Of a stretch of 64,000 bases of DNA, positions 1 to 32,984 are shown piece after piece (position 1 is the stretch's first letter; each line of letters begins with the position of its first letter). The translations under genes and the position numbers were made by a program. The stretch lies in NCBI GenBank assembly GCA_963971285.1, contig OZ020244.1:22196001-22260000 (forward strand). The letters are read 5' to 3'. The stretch comes from Astropecten irregularis (lineage: Eukaryota; Echinodermata; Asteroidea; Paxillosida; Astropectinidae). The notes beneath the pieces were generated by a model, which did no database searches, was not told the DNA's origin, and saw nothing but the letters and a program-made list of their open reading frames with translations.

Positions 1-29
1 GGGTTGGGAATTCCGCTGGTCACTCGGCC

Positions 30-360
30 GTGGAGGAATGTGGGTGCGAGCATCTCGCGAAGAAAAGAGTTCCGCTTGGCATTCATTTGGTAATACATGT
101 ACTGCTATATACAGGAAAGCGTCGTGCATAACTGCACATGCTGCCTGAAGCGACATATTCCTCCAAATAACACGGTATCGTGCTGCAACCTCTGCCTCTT
201 CTACAGACCACCCGATATCCATTTTGTTGATGTCTCTCTGGATGACCTCTCGTCATGATGTCCAAGGGCGACCAGGTTTTCGTTTATCGTGAATTGGTTT
301 CAGTTGCCTTGGGAATCGGTCCATCATGTCCATGCATCGAAGAATGACCAGGGGTCGATT
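30..360 (-). mobile_element. 3' end of a non-LTR retrotransposon (LINE), degenerate
   Basis: The minus strand, read in more than one frame, gives text like the C-terminal tail of LINE reverse-transcriptase ORFs. A KRKPGRPWTS segment (about 260-300) is followed by a segment with RDINKMDIGWSVEEAEVAA and then WRNMSLQAACAVMHDA. The arrangement Lys/Arg-Pro-Gly-Arg-Pro, an acidic stretch, then a Trp-Arg is typical of the region downstream of the RT domain in RTE/CR1-like elements. A stop codon interrupts it, so this is a dead fragment. Family is not resolved. Confidence 0.5.
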
Positions 361-492
361 TCACGAAGCCCTACGATCGATCGTAACTCGAGTTACGAAT
401 GATAACCCATCGTATCCTACATAGGGCTGCAATGCATCATAAGTCCTACGATTGATAGTGAGTTACGAAGAGTTGGGTGAAATCGACCCCTG
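352..492. repeat. Short palindromic MITE-like repeat, family C copy 1
   Basis: It starts GGGGTCGATTTCACGAAG and ends TGAAATCGACCCC, so the ends are inverted repeats. The middle holds the near-palindrome ATCGATCGTAACTCGAGTTA. Related copies are at 21037-21174, 23512-23642 and 52379-52523. No coding capacity. From 493 to 970 I see no recognisable feature. Confidence 0.75.
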
Positions 493-970
493 GGCATTTC
501 CTGATGACTGCAGTGAGTTGGGGGCTGCTTTGTTTTGAACCTAAATGGTGTTGTTTGATTTGTGTTGTGGCCACGGACCACCTGTGTATAATCTTACGCT
601 GACAACGCATGTTAATATAGGTCTAATTTACATATAACTAACTTTACGATTTCTTAACAGTGAGGATGCCTGCATAGAAAACAGATTTCGATTATTACAA
701 TGATTGGTGACATTCTAATGTCCATGAATGGTTATTTTACAATCAGGATTGCAATATGGGACAATCCAACGATAATTTATTCACGATTTTAGCCCGTTCA
801 TTCTAATTATCCGCCAAGTCTTGACTAACCTTGTTGATATTTGAGTATCCAGCAGTATAAGAAGTTATTTTTTTTCTCCTTCGAAAATTTCAACCCACAC
901 GTCTGTACTAAGTCGTATATTGTGTAGGAGGCCAATAAATATTACGTCACTGTACTTGCAAAGCAGTATA

Positions 971-1061
971 TTAGTCTGGTTTCCTGCCCAAAGATTCCCT
1001 GACGACTCTTATTAATGACAGACGATAGTCGGGAGCTTTTTTGGGTCCGGGAACCAGACTA
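971..1061. mobile_element. 91-bp hairpin MITE with 9-bp target duplication (hAT-like)
   Basis: The ends are TTAGTCTGGT and ACCAGACTA as inverted repeats. The flanks are the direct repeat AGCAGTATA at 962-970 and 1062-1070. An 8-9 bp duplication with short inverted ends is typical of hAT-derived MITEs. A related sequence in the opposite sense lies at about 1985-2037, in the next intron of the ABC transporter gene. Confidence 0.65.
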
Positions 1062-1076
1062 AGCAGTATATGTGGC

Positions 1077-1425
1077 TTTAAACGTATTTTTGGTAGCATA
1101 ATAGCACACCGAAACAGAAATATTCACAGATTTACCCATAACTTATATTACAGGGTATGGAGATGGTGGTAGTAGAAAAAAAAATTGTTCTGCCTGAAAT
1201 GCTGCATTTATCAAGAAAAGAGTCCAAAAACTGTTTTGATCTCGGGGTGACAAAACTCCTGCAAATAGATTTGAAAATATTGTTTGCGTTTGTAAATGTT
1301 TTCTCAAAAAATGGGAACCGTATAGACTGGAGATCACACAGATTGTTACTGTATCTTTCTTGATATTTTTGCCGATGAATCTGCATTTCCTTGGCAAAAC
1401 AAAATTAACAAATTTTCCTTTAAGG
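1077..1425 (+). repeat. Family A MITE (TTAAAGGTA ends), copy 1
   Basis: Member of the commonest repeat in the window. The consensus begins TTAAAGGTA(A/G)TATCATACTTTGGTAGCAT and contains CTGCCTGAAATGCTGTATTTATCCAGAAA. It ends CCAAAGTATGATATTACCTTTAA, giving inverted ends of about 22 bp. This copy is diverged at both ends. Confidence 0.75.
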
Positions 1426-1536
1426 ATAATCTTCTTCGACTAATGTTAGTTCGATTTGCAAGTTAGCAGGATTGTTCGCCAAGACCAGAACTCCGCCAAT
1501 AATGCTTTGTATTGAAATGTGTCTGTTCACATACAG

Positions 1537-24259
<22,723 letters not shown>

Positions 24260-25044
24260 ACCTTCTGCAGACTAGAAACCACTTCATAATCGATACATAA
24301 GTGGTCTCACTGGAGATTGCAGTTAACGTAATGATTCTCATTACTATAGATGCTATGGATACAAGGAAGAGGAAAATTGCTAGACCATGTACAACTACAC
24401 TTGATATTACTAGTGTAATCTAAATGTAATATTATTAAATTGTGAATTTCGAAAATAACTTTCGGTTGATACATTTTACAAATAGTATCTATAAATCTAT
24501 CTGTCTATCTATCTTAAACCCTAACTCTGTGGGCTTTAGCATCATGATTCATAAGCTATCATTTATTTCATTTTTGTTGAATAATTAGCTCTTGTTTGTT
24601 CTTATAAGAACTAAACAAAAAAGATGCATGTGGAGTACAACTTTATCTCAGTGCATTTGTATAGGTTTTCCAGGTCATTTTCGGCAAATGAGCAGCAATT
24701 TTCATGCATTCGTGTTGACGTGATTTTGTCTCCTCGGTTAAAACCGTCACTCGATTTCACTTTGATGCATCCATATTTATATAGCATTGCATTCAATTAA
24801 ATTCAACAGTCGTTCAATTTAGGCATGCAAACTCGGCATTCAATTTAGCTCGCTGCCAAAAGCCGTTGCGAATTTGAATGTTGTTCTAATGGAATTTTAA
24901 ATTGAAAGGAGATTCTATTTAATCTCCTGACGCTTGTGAACACTAATTGGTTGCACATGAAATGAAATCGATTGACTATTTTGAGGTGCGTTGCTGTTTC
25001 ACGCGAAATGGAATGACGGAGCATTTAAATTGTAAATTTAAAAT

Positions 25045-25257
25045 GATCGGGAAAACCTATATATTATGATCTTTTAAAGATCCCAAAAAAAAAAAAGACT
25101 TAAGAAATACTGTGCCCGTTGTCACTGTTTTCTCACAAAGTGGGCACTGTATGAGACTGACATTTTCACAGATGTCTTTTATTTTATCTGTCTTGATATT
25201 TTGTGCTCATGAATCTTGTTTTCCTTGATAAAAACCGAAGTATGATATTACCATTAA
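25045..25257 (+). repeat. Family A MITE, copy 6 (right half)
   Basis: Only the part from GATCTTTTAAAGATC to AAGTATGATATTACCATTAA is left. Confidence 0.7.
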
Positions 25258-25259
25258 AT

Positions 25260-25590
25260 AAGCATCATCATGAATGCTTGGTTTGATAGTCAATAAGTTG
25301 CCATGTATAATGGTGAACGTATAATGACGAGGACAATAGACCTCGGCCTACTCTCATATCGATTTTCCTACATTGCCATGGGAACCGCACAAATACTAAT
25401 CGTCCACGCTTAATGAAAAGCATGGCACCTCTTTCATCGCTATTGAAATGATACAAACCTGTCATAATTGGCCTGGCGATTACTAACTGTATGAAAATAA
25501 TCATAACGTATCTAATGCATGGACAGTGATATACATTAGGATTCATCACTTATATTCATTCTGGATGTTGGTGCGATTCATAGCAGGGTT
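25260..25590. repeat. About 330-bp repeat, duplicated at 26937-27265 and 56360-56650
   Basis: Starts CATCATCATGAATGCTTGGT and contains GTTGCCATGTATAATGGT and GACCTCGGCC. The same block follows another truncated family A copy at 26797-26930, so the pair (MITE end plus block) was duplicated together within this region. Confidence 0.7.
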
Positions 25591-25856
25591 ATGATTTTCA
25601 TTCTTCGGATTTTACTTCACCTTCTTCTTCTTCTTGACGTTGAGTTACTATTGACTTTTTGTCGGAGCCACTGTGGCCACATTTAAACTGCCGATTTTAA
25701 CCAAACTTGGTCAAAACAAAGTCCCTGTAGTGTAGTTGTTTGCCGAACATTTACGCCATCATGACATTATCAGGTGTCAAAATACAAGCCATTTGAATTT
25801 AATAATCAAATTATTAAGACAAGAAAACAAATCAACGTTTTGAGATATTAAGTTGA

Positions 25857-26170
25857 TTCTTTCACCAAAAGTGATTGTTAGGCAAGATCATTTGTGACAC
25901 ATTGCAGTGACCTTTGTGACCTCTACTTCCGGTCAAACAGGAAGTAGCTTCTCATTTAAAAGAGGTAAGAGCTATGATCATGATTCTTTTACCAAAAGTC
26001 AATGTTAGACAAGGTCTTTCTTTGTGACACATTGCTTGACCTCTGTGACCTCTACTTCCGGTCAAACAGGAAGAGGTTCTTTATTCAAAAATGGTAAGCG
26101 CTAGGATCGACGGTTATTCTTTCGCCAAAAGACAATGTTAGGCAATGCCTTTCTTTGTGACACAAACTTG
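25857..26170 (+). repeat. Three tandem units of about 126-133 bp
   Basis: The units begin near AAAAGTGATTGTTAGGC (25867), AAAAGTCAATGTTAGAC (25993) and AAAAGACAATGTTAGGC (26126). They share TCTACTTCCGGTCAAACAGG. The third unit is truncated. No coding signal. Confidence 0.7.
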
Positions 26171-26329
26171 TCCAACTGAAGTCACGTGACTTCAGATTAA
26201 AGATGCACTCTTCAAAAGTATAAAGCTTAACTATCTTAATCAAATGTCTCTGTGTGTATAAAGGTTGTGACAATTTTCTTTATATCATAAAACAGAAAAG
26301 CCTTGTGTTCTGTTTTCAACAGACACAAC

Positions 26330-26796
26330 CTCTAGTTATACTTGCTATGGATACAATGAAGATGGAGATGGCTAGACCATCTCCACTTGATATTACTAGC
26401 CTATTAAGAAGCCTCGGTCTGTCCTCTTTTAAAGAAGGACAACCTTGACTTGATTCTGGAAAACTATCGTCCGATCAGTTATTTACAATTCATATCTAAA
26501 CTAACTGAGCGTGCCGCATGTGACCAACTTTATTGTTGGTGTCAAAATTCTCCCTCTTATCGGCTTTTCAATCATGTACCGAAAGATTCACAGTACCGAG
26601 ACTGCTCTATTAAATGTAAACAATTATATACTATTGAAGATGAACTCTAAGCATATTACTCTGCTTGTTCTTTTATACCTTAGTGCGCCTTCGATACTGT
26701 AGATCATAGTATTTTGCTTAAACGCCTGCAGTCTAAAGTTGGAATCTCTGACAAGGCCTTGGACTGGTTTCAATCTTATCTGTCAGATGGAAGCCA
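26330..26796 (+). pseudogene. Relic LINE reverse transcriptase (CR1/jockey-like), frameshifted
   Basis: Several frames together read like a non-LTR RT. ILENYRPISYLQFISKLTER (26450) is the RT0/RT1 NYRPIS motif. RKIHSTETALLNVNNYILLK (about 26577) follows, then TLLVLLYLSAPS and DTVDHSILLKRLQ, then DKALDWFQSYLSDGSQ. The catalytic FADD region is absent, since a truncated family A MITE abuts at 26797. This is a dead 5'- and 3'-truncated insertion. Confidence 0.8.
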
Positions 26797-26930
26797 ATGT
26801 TTAAAGATCAAAAATAAAGAGAAAAAAATTAAGAAATACTGTGCCCGTTGTCACTGTTTTCTCAAAAAGTGGGCACTGTATGGGACTGAAATTTTCACAG
26901 ATAAAAACCAAAGTATGATATTACCTTTAA
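26797..26930 (+). repeat. Family A MITE, copy 7 (right half)
   Basis: TTTAAAGATCAAAAATAAAG to AAGTATGATATTACCTTTAA. It abuts the LINE relic. Confidence 0.7.
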
Positions 26931-26936
26931 ATGAGC

Positions 26937-27265
26937 ATCATCATGAATGCTTGGTTTGATAGTCAATAAGTTGCCATGTATAATGGTAAACGTATAATGA
27001 CGAGCACAATAGACCTCGGCCCACTCTCATATCGATTTACCTATACAGTGCCATGGGAACCGGACAAAATATGATCGTCTACGCTTAATGAAAAGCACGG
27101 GGCCTCTTTCATCGCTATTGAATTGATGCAAACATGTCTTAATTGGTCTGGCGATTACTATCTGTATAAAAATAATCATAACGTATCTAATGCATGGACA
27201 GTAATATACATTAGGTTATCACTTATATTCATTCTGGATGTGGGTGCGATTCATAGCAGGGTTAT
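26937..27265. repeat. Second copy of the 25260-25590 block
   Basis: GCATCATCATGAATGCTTGG to ATTCTGGATGTGGGTGCG, about 90% similar to the first block by eye. Confidence 0.7.
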
Positions 27266-27684
27266 GAAATACTGATTGCCTCGGCGAGAATTTAGCATCG
27301 TTACCACAGAGAGAGATAAAAACTGTAAGTCAAATTCAGTATTTCTGTTGTCTATTTAAACAATCTTCCACGAATGTCTAGTGATATAGCGTAGACAGGT
27401 CCAGACCTGAGACCTAGGGGATGTTCCTCTAGTTGAGTCGTACTTTCATAGTTTTATACACTACCGTATGTATTATACGTTTTCCCGGTCATGATTTTCG
27501 CCAAAGAGCAGCCAATTTAATTTTCACGCATTCGTGTTGAATTGATTTTGCCTCCTCAGTTGAAACCGTCACTCGACTTTGACGCGTCAGTATTGCATTC
27601 AATTAAATTCAACTGTCGTTCAATGTAGCCATGCAACATCGGCATTCATGTACCTCCTATCCCGTGGCTTTGGGTAGAGTGGTT

Positions 27685-28043
27685 AAAGGTGCAGGATTGG
27701 TAACATGCCCAAAGAGAAATGCTCACAGATTTTTATAACTTATAGGGTATGAAGATGAAACTGCGATAGAAACATACCATTAAAGTATTTCCGCCTGAAA
27801 TGCTTTATTAATCCAGAAATTACAAAAACAAAGACCGGAAACAATTTTGATCTCGGGGTAAGATCATGTTTTTTTAAGAAAGATTGAGTCCGTTTTCGCT
27901 ATTCTTATTCTCGCGACTCGGACTGATGTCCGATTGAGCTCAAATGTTCACAGGTGTGTTATTTTATGTATACATAATTATTATATTAGACAAAGCGTGA
28001 GTGTTGTTCTGTGACCTTTACCAATCATGTATTATACCTTTAA
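27685..28043 (+). repeat. Family B MITE, copy 2 (complete)
   Basis: Left end TTAAAGGTGCAGGATTGGTA and right end CCAATCATGTATTATACCTT. It shares the TTAAAGGT terminus and the CCGCCTGAAATGC core with family A but has different subterminal sequence. Confidence 0.75.
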
Positions 28044-28463
28044 GCGACACATGGAGTTAGTTGTAATTAAATGTTATCAACGCTTCTCCATTGCAAATAC
28101 AAAGTAAACGGAAATGTATGGTGGAACTCTGAATAATAACTATCATTGAATGTTTGACGGCGCGAGAACAGTTGTTTCTTTTAACTGCATGTAATTGACT
28201 AGATGGAAGTATCTTACGTTTGCTCATTGTAAATTTCACTACTATTATTATTCATGTTTTTTCAACTGGCATTTCTGGCATTGTTTTGCTTTCCCCAATT
28301 AAAATTATCTCCATTAGATTGTTGTGGATGCATCCCCAACCCCACACTGTAATACGCCCCACCAATTTCACATTCACTAAGATTGATCTTAAGTAGTTGC
28401 TAGGCAAAGTGTGATGTCACAATACAAAATCACTGTGGAGATTCTGGAAACTCATCTTAAGAT

Positions 28464-28803
28464 TAAAGGTAGAATCATACTTTGGTAAGAAAGCAAAACA
28501 GAAATGTTCACAGATTTACGTTTAACTTAAAGGGTATGAAGAATGGTGGTGGCGGAAGAAACATACCGGTAACATTTTTCCGCCTGAAATGGTGTATTTA
28601 TCCAGAAATTAGTAAAACATAGACCGAAAATCTTTTTGATCTTTTAAAAGATCAAATATAAAAGAGAAAAGACTTAAGAAATACTTCTCAAAAAGTGGCC
28701 ACCACTGCAATTTTCACAACTGTTGCTGTATCTGTCTTGATATTTATGCCCATGAATCTGTATTTCTTGGATAAAAACCAAAGTATGATATAACCTTTAA
28801 TCT
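28464..28803 (+). repeat. Family A MITE, copy 8
   Basis: Left TTAAAGGTAGAATCATACTT, right AAGTATGATATAACCTTTAA. The palindrome extends a few bases into the flanks (AAGAT...ATCTT), so the insertion site may itself have been palindromic. Confidence 0.8.
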
Positions 28804-29781
28804 TAGAGCTTCGTGTAATCCAGCCCTGTATAGTCTTATGATGATTGAATTAAGTGAATGAATGAATGTTAGCCCACAGTTTCAATCAATTAGCCCTGTA
28901 GAATGTATAAGAGCTTGATTTTAATTCCTGAGTCATTTATTGGCAATGCTACGGATATCCATGTACATGTTTATAAGCTTTACAGTTTACTCGTGAATAG
29001 TTTCTATGATGAAGAAATCGTAGACAAAAGTCGAATCTACATTTTAAATAATTAAACTAAGTACATTTCCATTCCATTGAAAAATAATTCATGTGATGAC
29101 ATTTTATGAAACGCTTGGAGATTTCACCTTTGTTCTCGGTATACTGCTAGGTCTAGTCTTAGTTTGAAGCAACCATTATTTGAATTTTCAGATATCAATC
29201 TAAAGATTAAATTTGTATTAAAATGATCATTTTTTGGTATAACGCAAACCGTTTCGGTAATTATAAAACTCGAATGAAGCTTATTGTTGGGCAATGACAA
29301 TACATTACAGTCCATATGCATTAATCAAGAGTTTGTTGTGCGTCATAATTCGTTAACCGTAAAATGCATGATTGTCATATACGTCAAGCCAACGGGGGAA
29401 CCTCTCGGAGGTAACAATCAAGTCGGCACGGTATTCCCGACCGTGCAAGCGCGTCTCACACACTGGCTGTCCCCGGCTATAACGCGTCTCTCGTACCGGT
29501 GCGCCGTCGTGGAAACACGGCAGCATCGCCCTGTGTTTCTTCCACATTAGCACGGGTGTACATTGAAAGAACTTATGTATGGCACTAAGTTTTGTAGTTG
29601 AAGTTTAAGTCGTAAAATTGTGCGCCGCGGGTCATAGATAATAATTAGTTTAACGAAAAGTCCGGCTTGGTCGAAAGTTATACCTTTAAAAAAAGGTCTT
29701 CCTATGATTTCCTTACCACCAAAATTTCAAAAGAAAAACACTCTTCGTTGCTGTAAATGAGACTTAATCGATTGAAATCTT

Positions 29782-29870
29782 AAAGGTAAGTCCATGATTG
29801 GTAACATACCCAAAGAGAAATGTTCACAGATTTACATAATACGTTCACGATATGAAGATGGTGCTGGTTT
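29782..29870 (+). repeat. Family B MITE fragment (left end)
   Basis: CTTAAAGGTAAGTCCATGAT then GGTAACATACCCAAAGAGAA. Broken off after about 90 bp. The paired fragment in the right duplicate is at 59808-59850. Confidence 0.6.
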
Positions 29871-29942
29871 GTTTGTTTGTTTTCGTTTTGTCGAATCTAT
29901 GAAGATCTCTGTTTCGGTATGCTGCCAAAGTTTGACACTACC

Positions 29943-30285
29943 TTAAAGGTAGTATCATACATTGGTAGCATATCGAAATATAAATCTTCACATAGGCCTA
30001 TTTATCTGTAACTTACAGGGTATAAAGATGGTGATTGTACAGACAAACCATTAAAGTTTTTCTGCCTGAAAAGCTGTATGTATTCAGAAAAGAGTAAAAC
30101 CAATGACCCAAATTATTTTTGATCTTTTTAAAGATCAAAAATAAAAGAGAAATGACTTAAAAAAAAAATACTGCGGCCGTTTTTCACTATTTTCACAGAT
30201 GACTGCCACTGTATCTTCCTTGATATTTTTGCCTATGAATCTGTATTTCTTTGACAAAAACCAAAGTATGATATTACCTTTAAAC
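29943..30285 (+). repeat. Family A MITE, copy 9
   Basis: Left TTAAAGGTAGTATCATACAT, right AAGTATGATATTACCTTTAA. Confidence 0.8.
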
Positions 30286-30841
30286 GTCTGTATCGACTGA
30301 ATGTAAAGTGTTGGCCGAAAACATTATTGAAGAATCATATAGAAAATGCTGACTTAAAGTGAGCCTACAAACGGGACTGAACGATAATACAAACAATGGC
30401 TGACATTTAAAGGAAATATTAGGACGGTATTTTGTCAATAGTCATTGACCTATTGCTCAAACGCAGCGTAGTGGGCTTTGTGGATCACATTGATTTCTCT
30501 TAAGCTTTTTTTTTAGTTTTAAGTTTTCTTGTTAAGTTTTTACCCTTGTCATGTTTTATTCTCGTCATAAGAAGGAGCGTGATTTTACTTGGTTGTACTT
30601 CATTTCTGTGCTTTTAATTTTCGGCTCGTGTTTGCGCTTTGTATGATTATGTTTTAATTTTTATTGTTGGTCTGTTCAGTTAATTTCATTGGATTTTATT
30701 TAATTTTATCTCTTTTCCTACATATTCCTATATATCTGTTTTCTTATCGTCTTTATTCCTACCCGGGGAGTGAATTTTATAATGGACGTTGATGTCTTTG
30801 TCACAACCCTAAACTTTGTTTGAAATAAATAAATAAAAAAA

Positions 30842-31745
30842 AGTTAAAGGTACTGTCATGCATACTTTGGTAGCATACCAACACAGAAATCTTCACAGAT
30901 TTACCTATAACTTACAGGGTATATAAAGATGGTGATCTTTCTAAAATCTTTCTACCTGAAATGCTTTATTTATCCAGAAAAGAGTAAGACCAATGGGAGA
31001 CTTTTGACTAAGCATTGTTAACCTCAAGAGTGCGCGCTTCACCGTTCTTGATTTTGTTGTCATTGCTTGTGTGCACGAATATCCATCGTAAACACAAGCG
31101 GCGTCATAATTATAATAAGCACATGAAAATGCCTGGTACATACTGTGCAGTGTCCTGTTATGGTTGTAGGGGAGGACTGTAGTTCCTATAAGAACAAGCA
31201 AATACAGGATCAGTGGAGATTGGCCATCAAAAGGGCGACTTACAAACGATCATGGTGGCCGACGGCAAACAGCATATTTTGTGCACAAAGTTTTTACTTT
31301 GGCAAGCGAGACATAGCACATTATTCCTCACCAAACATAAGAATTTCACCTCACTTTGTATTTTCTAGCATTAAAATTGGAGTGGGCGGCAATGTGAAGC
31401 TAAAAATTAATTTTAAATCGCCTGAATTTAATTTTCACAGCATTTTCCTGCGTCTTTTGGAGAGTTTTTGGACAATCGCCGAACTTAAAGCGTGTTCAAA
31501 TGTTTTCAGGCGAACGGTAGTTTGCTGCCCTCTATCGACAGCCCGCTCTAAAAGTCTCCCATTGGCTGACAGTTTTTTCTCAGGGAGATACTCCTGTCAA
31601 TAGATTCAAAAATACCCTTTGTCACTGAGCGTTTGTCACTGAGCGTTTGTCACTGAGCGTTTATCACTGTTTTCTCACAACGTGCATGGGCGCCGTATGG
31701 GACTGGGAATTTCACAGAAGACAGTTACTGTAACTATATTGTTGC
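30842..31745 (+). repeat. Family A MITE, copy 10, interrupted by a nested element
   Basis: The left part 30842-30993 starts TTAAAGGTACTGTCATGCAT. Family A sequence resumes at about 31650 (CACTGTTTTCTCACAACGTG), with a 14-bp unit GTCACTGAGCGTTT repeated just before. The 30994-31565 interval is a different element. Confidence 0.7.
30994..31565 (+). mobile_element. Nested element with GGGAGACTTTT ends and a decayed THAP-domain ORF
   Basis: Ends TGGGAGACTTTTGAC and TCTAAAAGTCTCCCA are inverted. Inside, from the ATG at 31130, MPGTYCAVSCYGCRGG stops at TAG. A +1 shift continues YKNKQIQDQWRLAIKRATYK then SIFCAQSFYFGKRDI. This looks like a C2CH THAP zinc finger (CAVxGC..., WRLAIKR, C-x-x-H) in which the final His is Ser. 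THAP domains are known at the N-terminus of P-element and related transposases. The frame break and lost His make it non-functional. Confidence 0.55.
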
Positions 31746-32261
31746 GCATTAATGCACGTTATGCTTGCACCCACATGACATTATACAATGTAGCATATAC
31801 ATGAATGTACATGTATTATACTAAATGGCCCATCGTGTATTTGTACATCGCAAGCGCACATTTATCGAAGGCTTGTTCACACTACCAAAAAATACTCTCC
31901 TGGTTATACACGTTGCTCGACCCAAGACCTGTTCACACGGCGAGAGTTTATTTCATGAAGCCATGCACCCAAAAATGCATACTAAAAAAAAACTTTATTT
32001 TTCATTTCTTTTATGGTACAATTATGATTTAATATTACATGTATTATTGTTTCTACCGATCCTAGGGCTACAATGTGATAATTTGATAACCATTTCTTCC
32101 TCACTCTCCACAAGTAGGCCTACAAGTTTTCTTGTGTTCAAACTGACTTTAGACTCAGAGGCTGCTGATCCGGTGTAAATTTATTTTCTTTGATGATTGC
32201 TAAAATAATCTCCAACCCTGCTGCTATTGAAGGAATCATTTCTCAGAGATATTTTCATAAT

Positions 32262-32612
32262 TTTACTTTTTTGGGTATAGCATACCAACACAAAATTCTC
32301 CGCAGATTTGCCTATAACTTCCAGCGTATACAAATGTTGATAATAAATCGAAACCTAACGTTAGAATATTATTTTCTGCCTGAATTCTTTATCCTGAAAA
32401 GAGTCTATAAAGCCAAAGACCACAGTTTTGATCTCTGGATGAAATCAAAACTACTGTAAATATATTTTGTGGTTTTCATTGTTTTCTCAAAAGGTTGGCA
32501 CCGCATGGGACTGGGAATTTCACAAATGGCTGTTTATTGTATCTTTCTTGATTTGTTGGCCCATTAATCTGCTTTTTTTTTTTTTACAAAAACCAAAAGT
32601 TGAAGGATCTTT
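32262..32612 (+). repeat. Family A MITE, copy 11 (diverged)
   Basis: GGGTATAGCATACCAACACA on the left, then the family core with several indels, ending near ACAAAAACCAAAAGTTGAAG. Confidence 0.65.
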
Positions 32613-32902
32613 CAAGTTGAGTGTATTCTAGTTCAAGGATTCATACAATACCGTACCACGCAGTGTACTTACAACCAGCCATAGTGCGGTGGGCCGTAAT
32701 GCATTGGCCGTTTACTCGCAAAACTGATGGATGCATGATGAATTTATCCAAACCTTTGGGATATATTACTTTAAGTGGATATAGACACGACATCATCATG
32801 AGGTCGGTGAAGAACACCGTTGGCAGTGTAGAAAACTAATAAGACAGCGTGAACACATTACGTTGTAGAGTTACTGACTAAAGTCGGTTTCTTCTCTTTC
32901 AG

Positions 32903-32984
32903 AGTTCCCGGATGAACCTTGATCGCAACATGGAATCGTGCCGTGTTTCATGTGTGATAGCTGCAGTGTTTCTACTTGCTCAAG
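32903..32984 (+). CDS. FReD exon 1 (signal peptide)
   Basis: Acceptor CTCTTTCAG. The ATG is at 32912; a second in-frame ATG at 32930 gives a shorter, more typical signal peptide start. Ends CTTGCTCAAG with donor GTATGA. A near-identical exon is at 61998-62079. Confidence 0.85.
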
